Under the pieces are notes generated by a model that was not told where the DNA came from, ran no database searches, and was given only the letters and a program-made list of their open reading frames with translations. Below, piece by piece: positions 56,023 to 64,000 of a stretch of 64,000 nt of DNA. Positions within the stretch are counted from its first letter, which is position 1. Each line of letters opens with the position of its first letter. Made by a program: the position numbers and the translations under genes. The stretch comes from Mucilaginibacter kameinonensis. Lineage in GTDB: Bacteria > Bacteroidota > Bacteroidia > Sphingobacteriales > Sphingobacteriaceae. Where the stretch lies: NCBI RefSeq assembly GCF_003675385.1, contig NZ_RCWZ01000001.1:1178001-1242000 (forward strand). The letters are read 5' to 3'.

Positions 56023-56278
56023 GGCGGGCACTACCGCCCAAATGAAAGAGTTTTTGGATAAGCTGGTAGCAGCATCCCGCCAGGAAGAAGCCTGTTTGCA
56101 ATACGAGCTGTATCAATCAACAACAGACGAAACCCAGTTTATTTTTCACGAAACCTGGGCCAGTCAAGATGGGCTTGATGAGCATGTTAAACGCGAACAT
56201 TTTCAGTTATTCAGTCAACAAATAACTGATGTTATAGATGGCCCGCTGGTAGTATATAAAACCGATAGGGTTCATTAA
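55988..56278 (+). CDS. ABM-fold (YgiN-like) monooxygenase
   Basis: 96 residues matching the antibiotic-biosynthesis-monooxygenase fold: MKIYLTALVKCKAGTTAQMKEFLDKLVAASRQEEACLQYELYQS and FHETWASQDGLDEHVKREHF, listed here as short pieces. YgiN-type members oxidise quinols. It overlaps mdaB by 35 nt, so the two are translationally coupled and likely form a quinone/quinol pair. Confidence 0.88.
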   Translation: MKIYLTALVKCKAGTTAQMKEFLDKLVAASRQEEACLQYELYQSTTDETQFIFHETWASQDGLDEHVKREHFQLFSQQITDVIDGPLVVYKTDRVH

Positions 56279-56294
56279 TAGAATAAATAAAAAA

Positions 56295-56327
56295 ACGGCC
56301 CCGATGAAAATCGGGGCCGTTTTTTTA
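56295..56327. terminator. Bidirectional terminator
   Basis: The 11-bp stem ACGGCCCCGAT (56295-56305) pairs with ATCGGGGCCGT (56310-56320) and is flanked by A5 and T7. It serves the ABM gene (plus) and the Cys-rich peptide (minus). Confidence 0.85.
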
Positions 56328-56522
56328 TTTGCTGCAGATTTTATTGCAATCGCCCGAGGCTTTGCATGATTTGCTGCAGTTGTCTAAACACGTTGGCCTG
56401 GTGCATGACTTTGCACATTTGGTGCAATGGTTCATTTTGTTATTGCAGCAAGGCGTGTTGGCAAACGAAATATTACATATAGTAAACAGCATCACAGTGG
56501 TGATGAAAAGAAACTTTTTCAT
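56325..56522 (-). CDS. Small exported cysteine-rich peptide
   Basis: 65 residues. Signal peptide (MKKFLFITTVMLFTICNISFA) and a 45-residue mature part with twelve cysteines in CC, CxxC, CxxxC and CxxxxC spacing. The arrangement suggests a disulfide-rich or metal-binding peptide. No family recognised. A second Cys-rich exported protein lies 62 nt upstream, on the same strand. Confidence 0.75.
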   Translation of the reverse strand: MKKFLFITTVMLFTICNISFANTPCCNNKMNHCTKCAKSCTRPTCLDNCSKSCKASGDCNKICSK

Positions 56523-56584
56523 GATTTTTAAATTGAATTTTTAATAAAAAGATACACTATTGGAAATAGGCAGATGTCTTTTTA

Positions 56585-56908
56585 TTAAGCTTTCGGAGGG
56601 TTCCAGCAGATGTCTGTGTAATCGGATAAATTACCTATGAGGTAAGGCAAAGCAACATCGTTATCAATGTTAACCACAGCAGCTTCTGCTTTTACAGGTT
56701 CAACCTTTAAAAAGCAACAATTATTACATGAAAGCATAGTCATGCACATGCCTCCATCACACCCTTTTTGCTGACTATGTTGTTTCTGAGGCATATTAGC
56801 CATATGATGGCAGCAATTTTTTGACACGTTATTCATAGGCGCGGCTTTCCCTGGTATAGTGGAAATGAGCACCATAAAAATTAACATGATAAAGGAAATT
56901 GCTTTCAT
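56585..56908 (-). CDS. Small exported Cys/His/Met-rich protein
   Basis: 107 residues. Signal peptide cleaved near GKAAP, then a metal-ligand-rich stretch: NCCHHMANMPQKQHSQQKGC, DGGMCMTM and SCNNCCF. The high density of Cys, His and Met suggests copper or other soft-metal binding in the periplasm. The C-terminal half is acidic and ends WNPPKA. No known family is certain. It probably belongs with the following Cys-rich peptide. Confidence 0.7.
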   Translation of the reverse strand: MKAISFIMLIFMVLISTIPGKAAPMNNVSKNCCHHMANMPQKQHSQQKGCDGGMCMTMLSCNNCCFLKVEPVKAEAAVVNIDNDVALPYLIGNLSDYTDICWNPPKA

Positions 56909-57230
56909 CGATCTTTCAAACGAAATGTTATTGAGTATAGTATCAGGAAATAGAGGATTTATTCGTGTTTTTAGATTTCAATGGTTATTGGTGGCTGCAC
57001 TTAAATTAAGTTAATGTTTTTAATTCCCCTCTCGATTAGCTTATCAAAGCAGAAACACACTCCTACACCCCTCCCAAGAGGCGAATCGCACAGATCCCGC
57101 TTTTTGCTTCTGTCACCATCACCAACGGATACAAGAAATGAAAATTCAACATGTTTATTTTATATTCCTTTCCTTTTTGGCTATTATTTATAATTTAGTG
57201 TCGAAAATACAATTAATACAAACTGATATT
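56909..57230. other. Intergenic region before the GH2 gene
   Basis: 322 bases with no gene, repeat family or terminator that I can support. A C-rich stretch (ACTCCTACACCCCTCCC) near 57060-57077 is unexplained. The GH2 frame could start at 57138, but the first 31 codons give a poor signal peptide. Confidence 0.4.
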
Positions 57231-59663
57231 ATGTCATCAATAAAACCCCATGGTGCTAAGGTTTACCTGCGCGCGTGCCTGCTTGCTCTGCTGATGCTGG
57301 CCGCCCTGAAACCTTTTGCCCAAACCCGCCAAAAGCTTGATTTTGATAAAAGCTGGCGCTTCAATCTTGGTGCTGTTGAAAACGGCGAAAAAACAACGCT
57401 TGACGATAGCAAATGGCGCACGTTAAACCTCCCGCACGACTGGAGCATTGAAGGTACGTTTTCAAAGGATAACCCCGCCACGCCCGAAGGTGGTGCTTTG
57501 CCCGGTGGTATAGGGTGGTACCGCAAAACATTTACTGTTCCGGCTTCATCAAAAGGTAAACTGGTTTATATTGATTTTGATGGCGTATATCAAAAAAGTG
57601 ATGTTTGGATCAATGGTCATCACCTTGGCTTCAGGCCAAACGGTTATATCTCGTTCAGGTATGAACTTACGCCTTACTTAAATTTTGGCGGTAATAACGT
57701 TATCGCGGTTAAGGTTGATAACTCGGTACAGCCAAACTCGCGCTGGTATTCGGGTTCGGGTATTTATCGTAATGTATGGCTGGTGACTACCAACAAAACC
57801 GCTATTGATCATTGGGGTACTTATGTAACTACAACTGATGTGAGCAACACGTCTGCCAAAGTAAATGTGCAGGTGCAATTGCATAATTACCAAACAGCAC
57901 CCGGACTACAGATAAGCACTAAACTTTATGATGCTGCCGGCAAACCGGTATCATTAGCCGGCGAAGCTTTATCTGGAGCAAAAAGCAAAGACGCGGCGCT
58001 AACAGTGACTCATACACTTACTGTTAAAAATCCGGTGCTCTGGTCGGTTGATAAACCTTATCTATACAGGGCCGTTACCCAGTTGCTTGAAGGTAAAACA
58101 GTATTAGACGAGTATACTACTACAGTAGGCATCCGCTATTTTAACTTTGACGCGGATAAAGGTTTCAGCCTGAATGGCAAACCGATGAAGATCCTGGGCG
58201 TATGTGATCACCATGATCTGGGTAGCCTTGGTGCTGCTTTAAACAATCGCGCCCTTGAGCGCCAGTTACAAATGCTGAAAGCAATGGGTTGTAACGGCAT
58301 CCGTACATCGCACAATCCTCCGGCACCCGAACTGCTTGACCTGTGCGATAAAATGGGCTTTATTGTGATGGATGAAGCATTTGATTGCTGGGAGTGGAAA
58401 AAAGCTACTTACGATTATCACCTGTTTTTTAAAGAATGGCATAAACGCGATTTGGAAGATCAGATCAAACGCGACCGTAATCACCCCAGCGTTATGATCT
58501 GGAGTATCGGTAACGAAATTCCTCAGCAAGCGGATACCAGCGCGCTGCGTATTGCTCCCGAATTGGCGGCTATTGTTCACAGTTTGGATAAAACCCGTCC
58601 GATTACTACGGCTAATGATCGCCCGGATACTACCAACAAAATTGTTAAATCCGGCGCTATCGACCTGATTGGCTATAATTATCACGAATTTGATTATGCC
58701 AAATTTCACAACCGCTATCCAGGCAAAAAATTCATCGCTACCGAAACTACTTCGGGCTTAGAAACAAGGGGATATTATGAAATGCCATCAGACAGCATCC
58801 GCGTATGGCCTACCAGCTGGGATAAACCTTTTGTAAAAGAGGGCAACAATGTTTCGGCATATGATAACACCCGACCACCCTGGGGCTCAACACATGAAAT
58901 GACCTGGAAGATCATGAAAAAGTATGATTTCCTTTCGGGAATGTACATCTGGACAGGCTTTGATTACCTTGGCGAACCAACCCCATATTCATGGCCATCG
59001 CGCAGTTCATACTTCGGTATTATCGACTTAGCGGGTTTCCCTAAGGATGTTTACTATATGTATCAAAGCGAGTGGACAAACACACCTGTACTGCATATTT
59101 TCCCTCACTGGAACTGGGAGCCGGGTAAAATGATCGATATCTGGGCATATTACAACAATGCCGATGAAGTTGAGCTTTACCTGAACGGTAAATCGGTAGG
59201 GATCCAAAAGAAAAAAGGTGATGACCTGCACGTAATGTGGCGTGTGAAATTTGAGCCGGGAACGCTTAAGGCTGTATCACGTAAAAATGGCAAGACAGTT
59301 CTAACGCGCGAAATTCATACCGCCGGCGCTCCTGCTAAAATTGAACTGATTGCAGATCGTTCACAAATTAAAGCCGATGGTAAGGACCTGTCATTTGTTA
59401 CCGTGAAAATATTAGACAAAGACGGTAATGTGGTACCCGATGCCGATAATAAAGTAAGTTTCAAAATTAACGGCGAAGGCTTTATCGCAAGTGTTGATAA
59501 CGGCGATCCTGTTAGTCATGATCCGTTCAAGGCCGATTATCGCAAGGCGTTCCATGGCCTTGCGCTTGCAATTGTTCAGGCTAAAGAGAAAGCCGGTACA
59601 ATAACTTTAACTGCATCGGCTGATGGTTTACAAAGTAAAACGTTGGTGTTGACAGCTAAATAG
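57231..59663 (+). CDS. Exported GH2-family glycosidase (beta-galactosidase-like)
   Basis: 810 residues from the ATG at 57231. Signal peptide (to about residue 31, ending PFAQ). Then the sugar-binding, immunoglobulin-like and TIM-barrel domains of glycoside hydrolase family 2, with LNLPHDWSIEGTF, GGIGWYRKTF and GIRTSHNPP. The acid/base is E429 in WSIGNEIPQ, and the nucleophile is E505 in IATETTSG. C-terminal beta domains follow. It probably cleaves beta-galactosides or related sugars in the periplasm. No SusCD or other polysaccharide-use gene is nearby. Confidence 0.93.
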   Translation: MSSIKPHGAKVYLRACLLALLMLAALKPFAQTRQKLDFDKSWRFNLGAVENGEKTTLDDSKWRTLNLPHDWSIEGTFSKDNPATPEGGALPGGIGWYRKTFTVPASSKGKLVYIDFDGVYQKSDVWINGHHLGFRPNGYISFRYELTPYLNFGGNNVIAVKVDNSVQPNSRWYSGSGIYRNVWLVTTNKTAIDHWGTYVTTTDVSNTSAKVNVQVQLHNYQTAPGLQISTKLYDAAGKPVSLAGEALSGAKSKDAALTVTHTLTVKNPVLWSVDKPYLYRAVTQLLEGKTVLDEYTTTVGIRYFNFDADKGFSLNGKPMKILGVCDHHDLGSLGAALNNRALERQLQMLKAMGCNGIRTSHNPPAPELLDLCDKMGFIVMDEAFDCWEWKKATYDYHLFFKEWHKRDLEDQIKRDRNHPSVMIWSIGNEIPQQADTSALRIAPELAAIVHSLDKTRPITTANDRPDTTNKIVKSGAIDLIGYNYHEFDYAKFHNRYPGKKFIATETTSGLETRGYYEMPSDSIRVWPTSWDKPFVKEGNNVSAYDNTRPPWGSTHEMTWKIMKKYDFLSGMYIWTGFDYLGEPTPYSWPSRSSYFGIIDLAGFPKDVYYMYQSEWTNTPVLHIFPHWNWEPGKMIDIWAYYNNADEVELYLNGKSVGIQKKKGDDLHVMWRVKFEPGTLKAVSRKNGKTVLTREIHTAGAPAKIELIADRSQIKADGKDLSFVTVKILDKDGNVVPDADNKVSFKINGEGFIASVDNGDPVSHDPFKADYRKAFHGLALAIVQAKEKAGTITLTASADGLQSKTLVLTAK

Positions 59664-59684
59664 TATAAGAACGCAGCATAAAAA

Positions 59685-59772
59685 AAGCGTCATTGCGAGG
59701 AACGAAGCAATCCCCGATTAGCAGGTCCGCCCTGTATAGTTTGGGATTGCTTCGTTCCTCGCAATGACGCTT
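59685..59772. repeat. TCATTGCGAGG inverted-repeat element, copy 3
   Basis: The 30-bp arms 59685-59714 and 59743-59772 are perfect reverse complements (starting AAGCGTCATTGCGAGGAACG). The loop is 28 nt and contains CTGTATAG, as in copy 2. Lies 22 nt past the GH2 stop. Confidence 0.9.
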
Positions 59773-59823
59773 CTTATTTACATAGTTTTGAAACTTCGTA
59801 AGTCTCAATTCGGATAGGCAAAT

Positions 59824-60657
59824 TTAAACCTTTTTAAAGCCCATGATCTTGAAATTGCTCACCAATACTTTTGATCCGTTTTTGTATTGCATTGGGGCGC
59901 TTATGTATAGGTTTTTTGCTGTTGTGGGCATAAAGGCCATGGTATCTGCCAGTTTGGTTTGATCAAGATAAACCACCATACGGTCACCGTCAACCACTAA
60001 TGAAACGTGCATTTTGCGGTTAGTAAACGTGGTTAAATCAAAGGTGCTGTTGAGGTATTTACTCAGGAACTCGCTGTTTATAGATACATCATCATTGTTA
60101 TAATATTTAAGGGCAACGTAAGCGCCGCCACTGCTGATGTAATCGCGAACGCTGTTATCAGTTACAAAGCCAAAATTTACCGGGTAGATATCGCTTATTT
60201 TATCTGCAGCCGCAAGGATATCAAATTCAACAGTGAAGTGTCTTGGATAAAAAAGCTGTTTGGTGAATTTGTAGGTAGCGTTATCTGCAAGGGCCAGCCA
60301 TTTGCCGCTTTCGCCGCCAACAGAAACTATCGTGGCCGATCCGTTGGTTTTAAACGTTTTGGCCGATGAGCCTACCGGAATCGCAGAAAAGTCTTCGGCA
60401 AATAATACGGTATCACCCGAAACAAAATCAAATCCCGAATTAATGATTACCTTATTGCTTTTAGGTGCGCCTGAAGTAGATGATGAGGATGAAGAAGATG
60501 ATGGTGATGAGGTTTTTTTATCAAAAGCATCGCTGGCTTTTTGAGCGGCTTTGTCTTTTGCTTTTTGCAGTAAGCTTCCAAATTGTGCATTGGCATTAAA
60601 GCCCGTGACTAAACCAGCTATGGTTAATAGGCTGAGCAGGAGTTGTTTGTGCTTCAT
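59824..60657 (-). CDS. Exported protein with Ser-rich linker, unknown function
   Basis: 277 residues from the ATG at 60657. A signal peptide ends near NANAQFGSLLQ. A charged AKDKAAQKASDAFDKK helix and a serine run (SSPSSSSSSSSTSGAP) follow. The C-terminal domain (about 75-270) looks beta-rich: DTVLFAEDFSAIPVG, WLALADNATYKF, FTVEFDILA and a final KVLVSNFKIMGF, like a lectin/laminin-G-type jelly roll. Carbohydrate binding is possible but unproven. Confidence 0.7.
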   Translation of the reverse strand: MKHKQLLLSLLTIAGLVTGFNANAQFGSLLQKAKDKAAQKASDAFDKKTSSPSSSSSSSSTSGAPKSNKVIINSGFDFVSGDTVLFAEDFSAIPVGSSAKTFKTNGSATIVSVGGESGKWLALADNATYKFTKQLFYPRHFTVEFDILAAADKISDIYPVNFGFVTDNSVRDYISSGGAYVALKYYNNDDVSINSEFLSKYLNSTFDLTTFTNRKMHVSLVVDGDRMVVYLDQTKLADTMAFMPTTAKNLYISAPMQYKNGSKVLVSNFKIMGFKKV

Positions 60658-60798
60658 ATAGATATAGTGTTTAAGTTTCAATTGCAATAAACAAAGAATA
60701 AAGTAAACTGTTTGTTAATTTTATTCACAATTGTTATACAATAGTTAATATATCTATTGCTGAAGGCAATGCGCAATTTAAAGGAAAGGGGCTCAATC

Positions 60799-61209
60799 TT
60801 AGTCATGAAGCTGGAGCCCGTCCAGTGCTTTATCAACCTTCTTGCTTTCGCCATATACAACAATTCCAACCAGATCAAGGTCTGCATCGGTGTGGCGGGC
60901 TATTTCCGAGAGATTGTCCGTTTCGGTTTTTGTCGCGAACAATCCCTGGGTATAAATGCCGATGTGAAGCCCTCTTTCTTTAGCCCGGTTAAAGGCCCGC
61001 TGTAGCTGAGCGCCGGTGTCTGCCTTATAAACAAGCACGGGGTATTTCATAAAGGGCATATAATTATTTCCTGAAGCTGTGATGAGTTCGGCACCATGTG
61101 TGTCGGGATGAGCAATTGCAACTGAGCTGGCTAAAAATGCAGTAACGTTAAGCTTTTGCCACGCTGCCAGTTGGTCTTTAATTACGATAGCTATTTTTAC
61201 CTGGTTCAT
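60799..61209 (-). CDS. DUF2000-family protein
   Basis: 136 residues. It matches DUF2000: KIAIVIKDQLAAWQKLNVTAFLASS, then ASGNNYMPFMKYPVLVYKA and ERGLHIGIYTQGLFATKTETDN, in family order. Function unknown; the fold is related to peptidyl-tRNA hydrolase 2. It follows the MarR-GNAT gene by 16 nt, so it is probably in the same operon. Confidence 0.85.
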   Translation of the reverse strand: MNQVKIAIVIKDQLAAWQKLNVTAFLASSVAIAHPDTHGAELITASGNNYMPFMKYPVLVYKADTGAQLQRAFNRAKERGLHIGIYTQGLFATKTETDNLSEIARHTDADLDLVGIVVYGESKKVDKALDGLQLHD

Positions 61210-61225
61210 ATTGTTTAAACGGCAA

Positions 61226-62179
61226 TTATTTTAGCTTAAGTTCCATTTGAATATTGGCACGTTCGTAAGGTGATGGCCTGCCCGCTACTTTAACAAAGCC
61301 CAGTTTATGATAAAGGCTGATAGCCGGTTTTAAAATAGTATTACTTTCCAGGTAAAGCTTGTGGCCACCAAGAGCTTTTGCTTTGTCAATAATAGCCTGC
61401 CCTAATAAAAAGCCTATGTTTTTTCCCTGGGCTTTTGGCGATACGGCCATTTTAGCAAGTTCAAAATCATAATCCGGATCGTCCATTTTTAACAATGCAC
61501 ATACACCAACAGGTTCGTTGTTATAAAGAGCAACCAGTATAAGGCCGCCGTTATTGATGATATAACTATCGGCATTATCAAGGGCTTTATAATCGGCTTC
61601 TTCCATTTTAAAGTATTTGGAGATCCATTCTTCATTCAATGCTTTAAAAGCTTCGGCGTAGCGTGGCTCGTAGGGAACTATCTGCACTTTGTTGCTTTCC
61701 CTGATCTTTTGATGTTCCTGCACCCTGCGTAATAATGATTTTTGTTCGAGCAGATATTCCCATTCTTCAATAGCTTTCCACAAGTCGTGATTGGCTTGTG
61801 ACAGGATTTCTTCTACGGCGCCGGTAACATCAGCATATTGGTCTTTGATTTTTACAGCGGCATCAAGTCCTTTGGCCGAAAGGCTTACCATATTGCGGCG
61901 ACCATCGGTTTTATCTTTTTTCTCTACAACAAAGCCGTTCTTCACCATTTCGGCAATGATTTTACTTACAGAAGGGTGGGAGTGCCCAATCTCTTTGGCA
62001 ATTGATGTAATGGTAAATTCTCCGCCATCCTGCAACACATAAAAAACCGGGAACCATTTAGGCTGAAAATCGATATGATATAAGTTGTAGATCCTTGCCG
62101 CGTCTTCACCAACGGTTTCTGTTAGCATCCTGAGCCGGCTACCTATAGCCATCTTTCCTACTTTATTAAAAAATTCCAT
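61226..62179 (-). CDS. MarR-type regulator fused to a GNAT acetyltransferase
   Basis: 317 residues. An N-terminal MarR-like winged helix (about 1-150) has FTITSIAKEIGHSHPSVSKIIAEM and the wing VVEKKDKTDGRRNMVSLSAKG. A C-terminal GNAT domain (about 165-317) has FELAKMAVSPKAQGKNIGFLL (acetyl-CoA loop) and LYLESNTILKPAISLYHKLGF. This two-domain type is known. It probably represses its own operon with DUF2000; direct repeats of a GTAACT word lie between its promoter and start. Substrate unknown. Confidence 0.9.
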   Translation of the reverse strand: MEFFNKVGKMAIGSRLRMLTETVGEDAARIYNLYHIDFQPKWFPVFYVLQDGGEFTITSIAKEIGHSHPSVSKIIAEMVKNGFVVEKKDKTDGRRNMVSLSAKGLDAAVKIKDQYADVTGAVEEILSQANHDLWKAIEEWEYLLEQKSLLRRVQEHQKIRESNKVQIVPYEPRYAEAFKALNEEWISKYFKMEEADYKALDNADSYIINNGGLILVALYNNEPVGVCALLKMDDPDYDFELAKMAVSPKAQGKNIGFLLGQAIIDKAKALGGHKLYLESNTILKPAISLYHKLGFVKVAGRPSPYERANIQMELKLK

Positions 62180-62187
62180 AATGGTAA

Positions 62188-62220
62188 GTAACTAATTATG
62201 TAACTGATTACACAAATGTA
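62188..62220 (-). promoter_or_regulatory. MarR-GNAT promoter and candidate operator
   Basis: TACATTTG on the minus strand (62213-62220) is an exact -7 element. GTAACTAAT (62188-62196) and GTAACTGAT (62200-62208) are direct repeats 12 nt apart, between the promoter and the ATG, ideally placed for autorepression. Confidence 0.55.
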
Positions 62221-62340
62221 TGATGTTGTTTTATTAATTGCAATAGTTAACTATAAATCAATGTCATCGGCAATTCATAAATGCCGGTAAAGCGGAAAGT
62301 TGGGCTAATTGCCATTGGAGATCTATAGCTATTATCGCTA

Positions 62341-62466
62341 TTCGAGGTCTTTGACCTCGAATCCTTATGCCTGTAGTTTGTAACTACAGGCGTAGGCAGG
62401 TTTCATTTTTTAATTCTGTAGTTGCAAACTACAGGCATAGTCGTCCGAAGTCAGGAGACTTCGGAC
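62341..62466. repeat. REP-like cluster of four palindromes
   Basis: TTCGAGGTC-TTT-GACCTCGAA (62341-62361), GCCTGTAGTT-TGT-AACTACAGGC (62369-62391), CTGTAGTT-GCA-AACTACAG (62416-62434), and GTCCGAAGTC-AGGA-GACTTCGGAC (62443-62466). The second and third are inverted copies of each other with one mismatch over about 24 bp. Confidence 0.75.
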
Positions 62467-62490
62467 AGCGGTCTCTGACTTCGAACTGCG

Positions 62491-62536
62491 TATAAAGCAC
62501 AAAGCCGGGCTCATGAGCCCGGCTTTGTGCTTTATA
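62491..62536 (-). terminator. Terminator of the phospholipase C gene
   Basis: A perfect 46-nt palindrome with AAAGCACAAAGCCGGGCTCA as most of one arm, 14 nt after the phospholipase stop. It could serve either strand. Confidence 0.8.
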
Positions 62537-62550
62537 TATTGTTTTAGCTA

Positions 62551-64000
62551 TTATGCTAATGCTTTACCCATTAAAGGATCGCTGAAACTTGATTTACCTG
62601 TTTCTACGCGACCGGCAAAGCGTTTGGCAAATTTTTCAAAGCCATCAATCTTTGTACTGAAATCATACCAGCCATGACTTTTGCTTAGGTTCAGGGCAAT
62701 GGTTGTGCTTGCTCCTGCTTTTACAGCAACTTTATGATCGCCGGTTTTGTAGCCATGATCTGTTATTGCAATAGTCTGTGCTTTGCTGGTATGGTTGGTA
62801 AGCTTCAAACTAACGTTACCCGTTAATTTACCGTTAACCTGCTCATATTCACAAACAACATCCACCAGCGGATCAGCAGCATTACCCTGGTATTCGCGGA
62901 AGAAACCGTTAGGGCCATAGGTACGCAAATGATATTCGCCATTCTCAAATTCATGTAAAGGCCAAACATCTGCAAGGGTATCACCGGCTTTAACGGTATA
63001 GGCCCAGGTGCGCAGGTCTTCCATTTTCTGAGGATCATTCATAGTCGCGTATTTGCCTGGGGCATATACGTTGAATGGCGAGCCTAATGCTTTTGAACCA
63101 AACGACTTGTTACTCGCTGTAAATTTGATCTCGAATGATTTTTTATCGGCGCTCAGTTTACCATCGGCATAAAGTTGATAAGGCAGGGCAGACGATGGTT
63201 TGATACCTTTTTCCTGCTGTGGCATGTATGGCGATGAATGCGGATCTTTATTGATCTGCGCAATCTCATCGACAGTAAGCAGTTTATAATCTGACGGAAG
63301 TTTTTTGAATTGCGCTTTGTGGATGCTTTCTAAGAATGCTTCCCTTGCAACAAACTCTGGGTTTTCGATCTTCTCACCGTTATACGGACGGAAAACGCTT
63401 GAAAGGTCACCACAAACCGTACGGCGCCATTCGCTTATGTTGGGTTCGGTTACTTTTTTGCCTGTTTTGTGGCTTAAAAAGCTCTCTAAAAATTGCAGTG
63501 TCGAGGTATGGTCAAACACTTCAGAGTTAACCCAGCCGCCGCGGCTCCATGGCGAAGCGATTACAAGCGGAACACGGAAACCTAAACCTATTGGGCTTTC
63601 GCGGTCAAACACTTCGGGGAAGTTATTGCGGGCTTTTTCCTGCTCTAAAGTAACAAACTCAACGCTTGGGTCTATTCCGGCCGATACTTTACCCGTACCC
63701 GGTTTATGGGGATTTGGAGCGGTAAATGGCGGAACGTGATCGAAATAGCCATCATTTTCATCATAAGCTAAAATGAAAACTGTTTTTTTCCAAACATCAG
63801 GGTTTTGTGTGAGGATGTCTAACACTTCGGATACATACCATGCACCATACCAGGCCGAGCTTGGGTGGTCAGAAAAATGTTCGGGAGCCGATAGCCAGCT
63901 TACTGTAGGTAACTGACCGCTCTTTACATCCGCACGGAACTGGTGCAGCACGTCGCCTTTGGGGACTAAAACTTCGCGCTCGGTACCTTCATCATTGTAT
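62551..64000 (-). CDS. Phosphocholine-type phospholipase C, partial
   Basis: The 5' end lies beyond the window; the reading frame is open to 64000, and the GTG at 63951 is internal. About 483 residues are visible. The phosphoesterase core shows LPTVSWLSAPEHFSDHPSS, ILAYDENDGYFDHV, GLGFRVPLVIASPWSRGGWV and FDHTSTLQFLE, with D/E/H metal-site residues. Two beta domains of the PLC C-terminal type follow (FNVYAPGKYA and the NVSLKLTNHTSKAQTIA region). It should hydrolyse phosphatidylcholine or related phosphoesters after export. The export signal is outside the window. Confidence 0.9.
   Translation of the reverse strand, partial: YNDEGTEREVLVPKGDVLHQFRADVKSGQLPTVSWLSAPEHFSDHPSSAWYGAWYVSEVLDILTQNPDVWKKTVFILAYDENDGYFDHVPPFTAPNPHKPGTGKVSAGIDPSVEFVTLEQEKARNNFPEVFDRESPIGLGFRVPLVIASPWSRGGWVNSEVFDHTSTLQFLESFLSHKTGKKVTEPNISEWRRTVCGDLSSVFRPYNGEKIENPEFVAREAFLESIHKAQFKKLPSDYKLLTVDEIAQINKDPHSSPYMPQQEKGIKPSSALPYQLYADGKLSADKKSFEIKFTASNKSFGSKALGSPFNVYAPGKYATMNDPQKMEDLRTWAYTVKAGDTLADVWPLHEFENGEYHLRTYGPNGFFREYQGNAADPLVDVVCEYEQVNGKLTGNVSLKLTNHTSKAQTIAITDHGYKTGDHKVAVKAGASTTIALNLSKSHGWYDFSTKIDGFEKFAKRFAGRVETGKSSFSDPLMGKALA

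Noticed and set aside
57231..59663. Part of a polysaccharide utilisation locus
   Set aside because: No SusC, SusD, sigma/anti-sigma or other glycosidase is adjacent to the GH2 gene.
62341..62361. tRNA T-loop resemblance in GACCTCGAATCC
   Set aside because: No acceptor, D- or anticodon arms; the sequence belongs to a palindrome cluster.

Overview
The window looks like a chromosomal segment from a Bacteroidota bacterium of the family Sphingobacteriaceae, most likely Mucilaginibacter or a close relative. The evidence is protein style and gene content (alternative complex III beside a caa3-like oxidase, Bacteroidota-type small lipoproteins, LytS/LytR-type pair), recurrent promoter -7 elements of the form TAnnTTTG, and families of palindromic intergenic repeats. 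No tRNA, rRNA, CRISPR array, prophage or complete insertion sequence was seen. The only mobile-element-like gene is a RAYT-type transposase.

Layout. 1-8800, almost all on the minus strand: a small CWC protein, nrdB-nrdA (class Ia ribonucleotide reductase), msrB, an RBBP9-like hydrolase, an SRPBCC protein, asnS and two small lipoproteins. 8889-13540, plus strand: an EamA transporter, dnaG (zinc ligands replaced), a YraN nuclease-like protein and glutaminyl cyclotransferase. 13600-14400: RAYT gene with a REPIN-like nested inverted repeat. 14409-20050: pgi, a small helical protein, prfB (needs a +1 programmed frameshift), an esterase-like hydrolase, an ankyrin protein and a small secreted protein. 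20265-25845, mostly minus strand: NTF2-like protein, a LytTR regulator with its histidine kinase, a transglutaminase-like protein, a possible methyltransferase relative and an outer-membrane barrel.

26052-45975 is plus strand. A deoxyhypusine-synthase-like gene comes first. Then a long respiratory cluster follows: actABCDEF (alternative complex III, menaquinol:cytochrome c oxidoreductase), coxB, coxA, ctaA, ctaB, two subunit III genes, a subunit IV gene, a SCO copper chaperone and a DUF420 assembly-type protein. Together these would pass electrons from menaquinol to oxygen and make the haem A and CuA centres. DUF983, DUF2461 and an OmpA lipoprotein follow.

46100-53727, minus strand: sucA-sucB (2-oxoglutarate dehydrogenase E1 and a two-lipoyl E2), a DASH-type cryptochrome/photolyase, an e(P4)-type acid phosphatase and msrA. 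53843-64000: DoxX protein, divergent LysR / mdaB-ABM quinone-redox module, two Cys-rich exported peptides, a GH2 glycosidase, a Ser-linker secreted protein, a MarR-GNAT fusion with DUF2000, and a phosphocholine-type phospholipase C that runs off the right edge.

The most unusual layer is intergenic. There are arrays of short words repeated every 7 (sometimes 8) nt and arranged as inverted pairs. There are also CCCCCTAAAGGGGG repeats that sit on stop codons, three copies of a TCATTGCGAGG inverted-repeat element, two further palindromic element types, and two REP-like clusters, one next to the RAYT gene.
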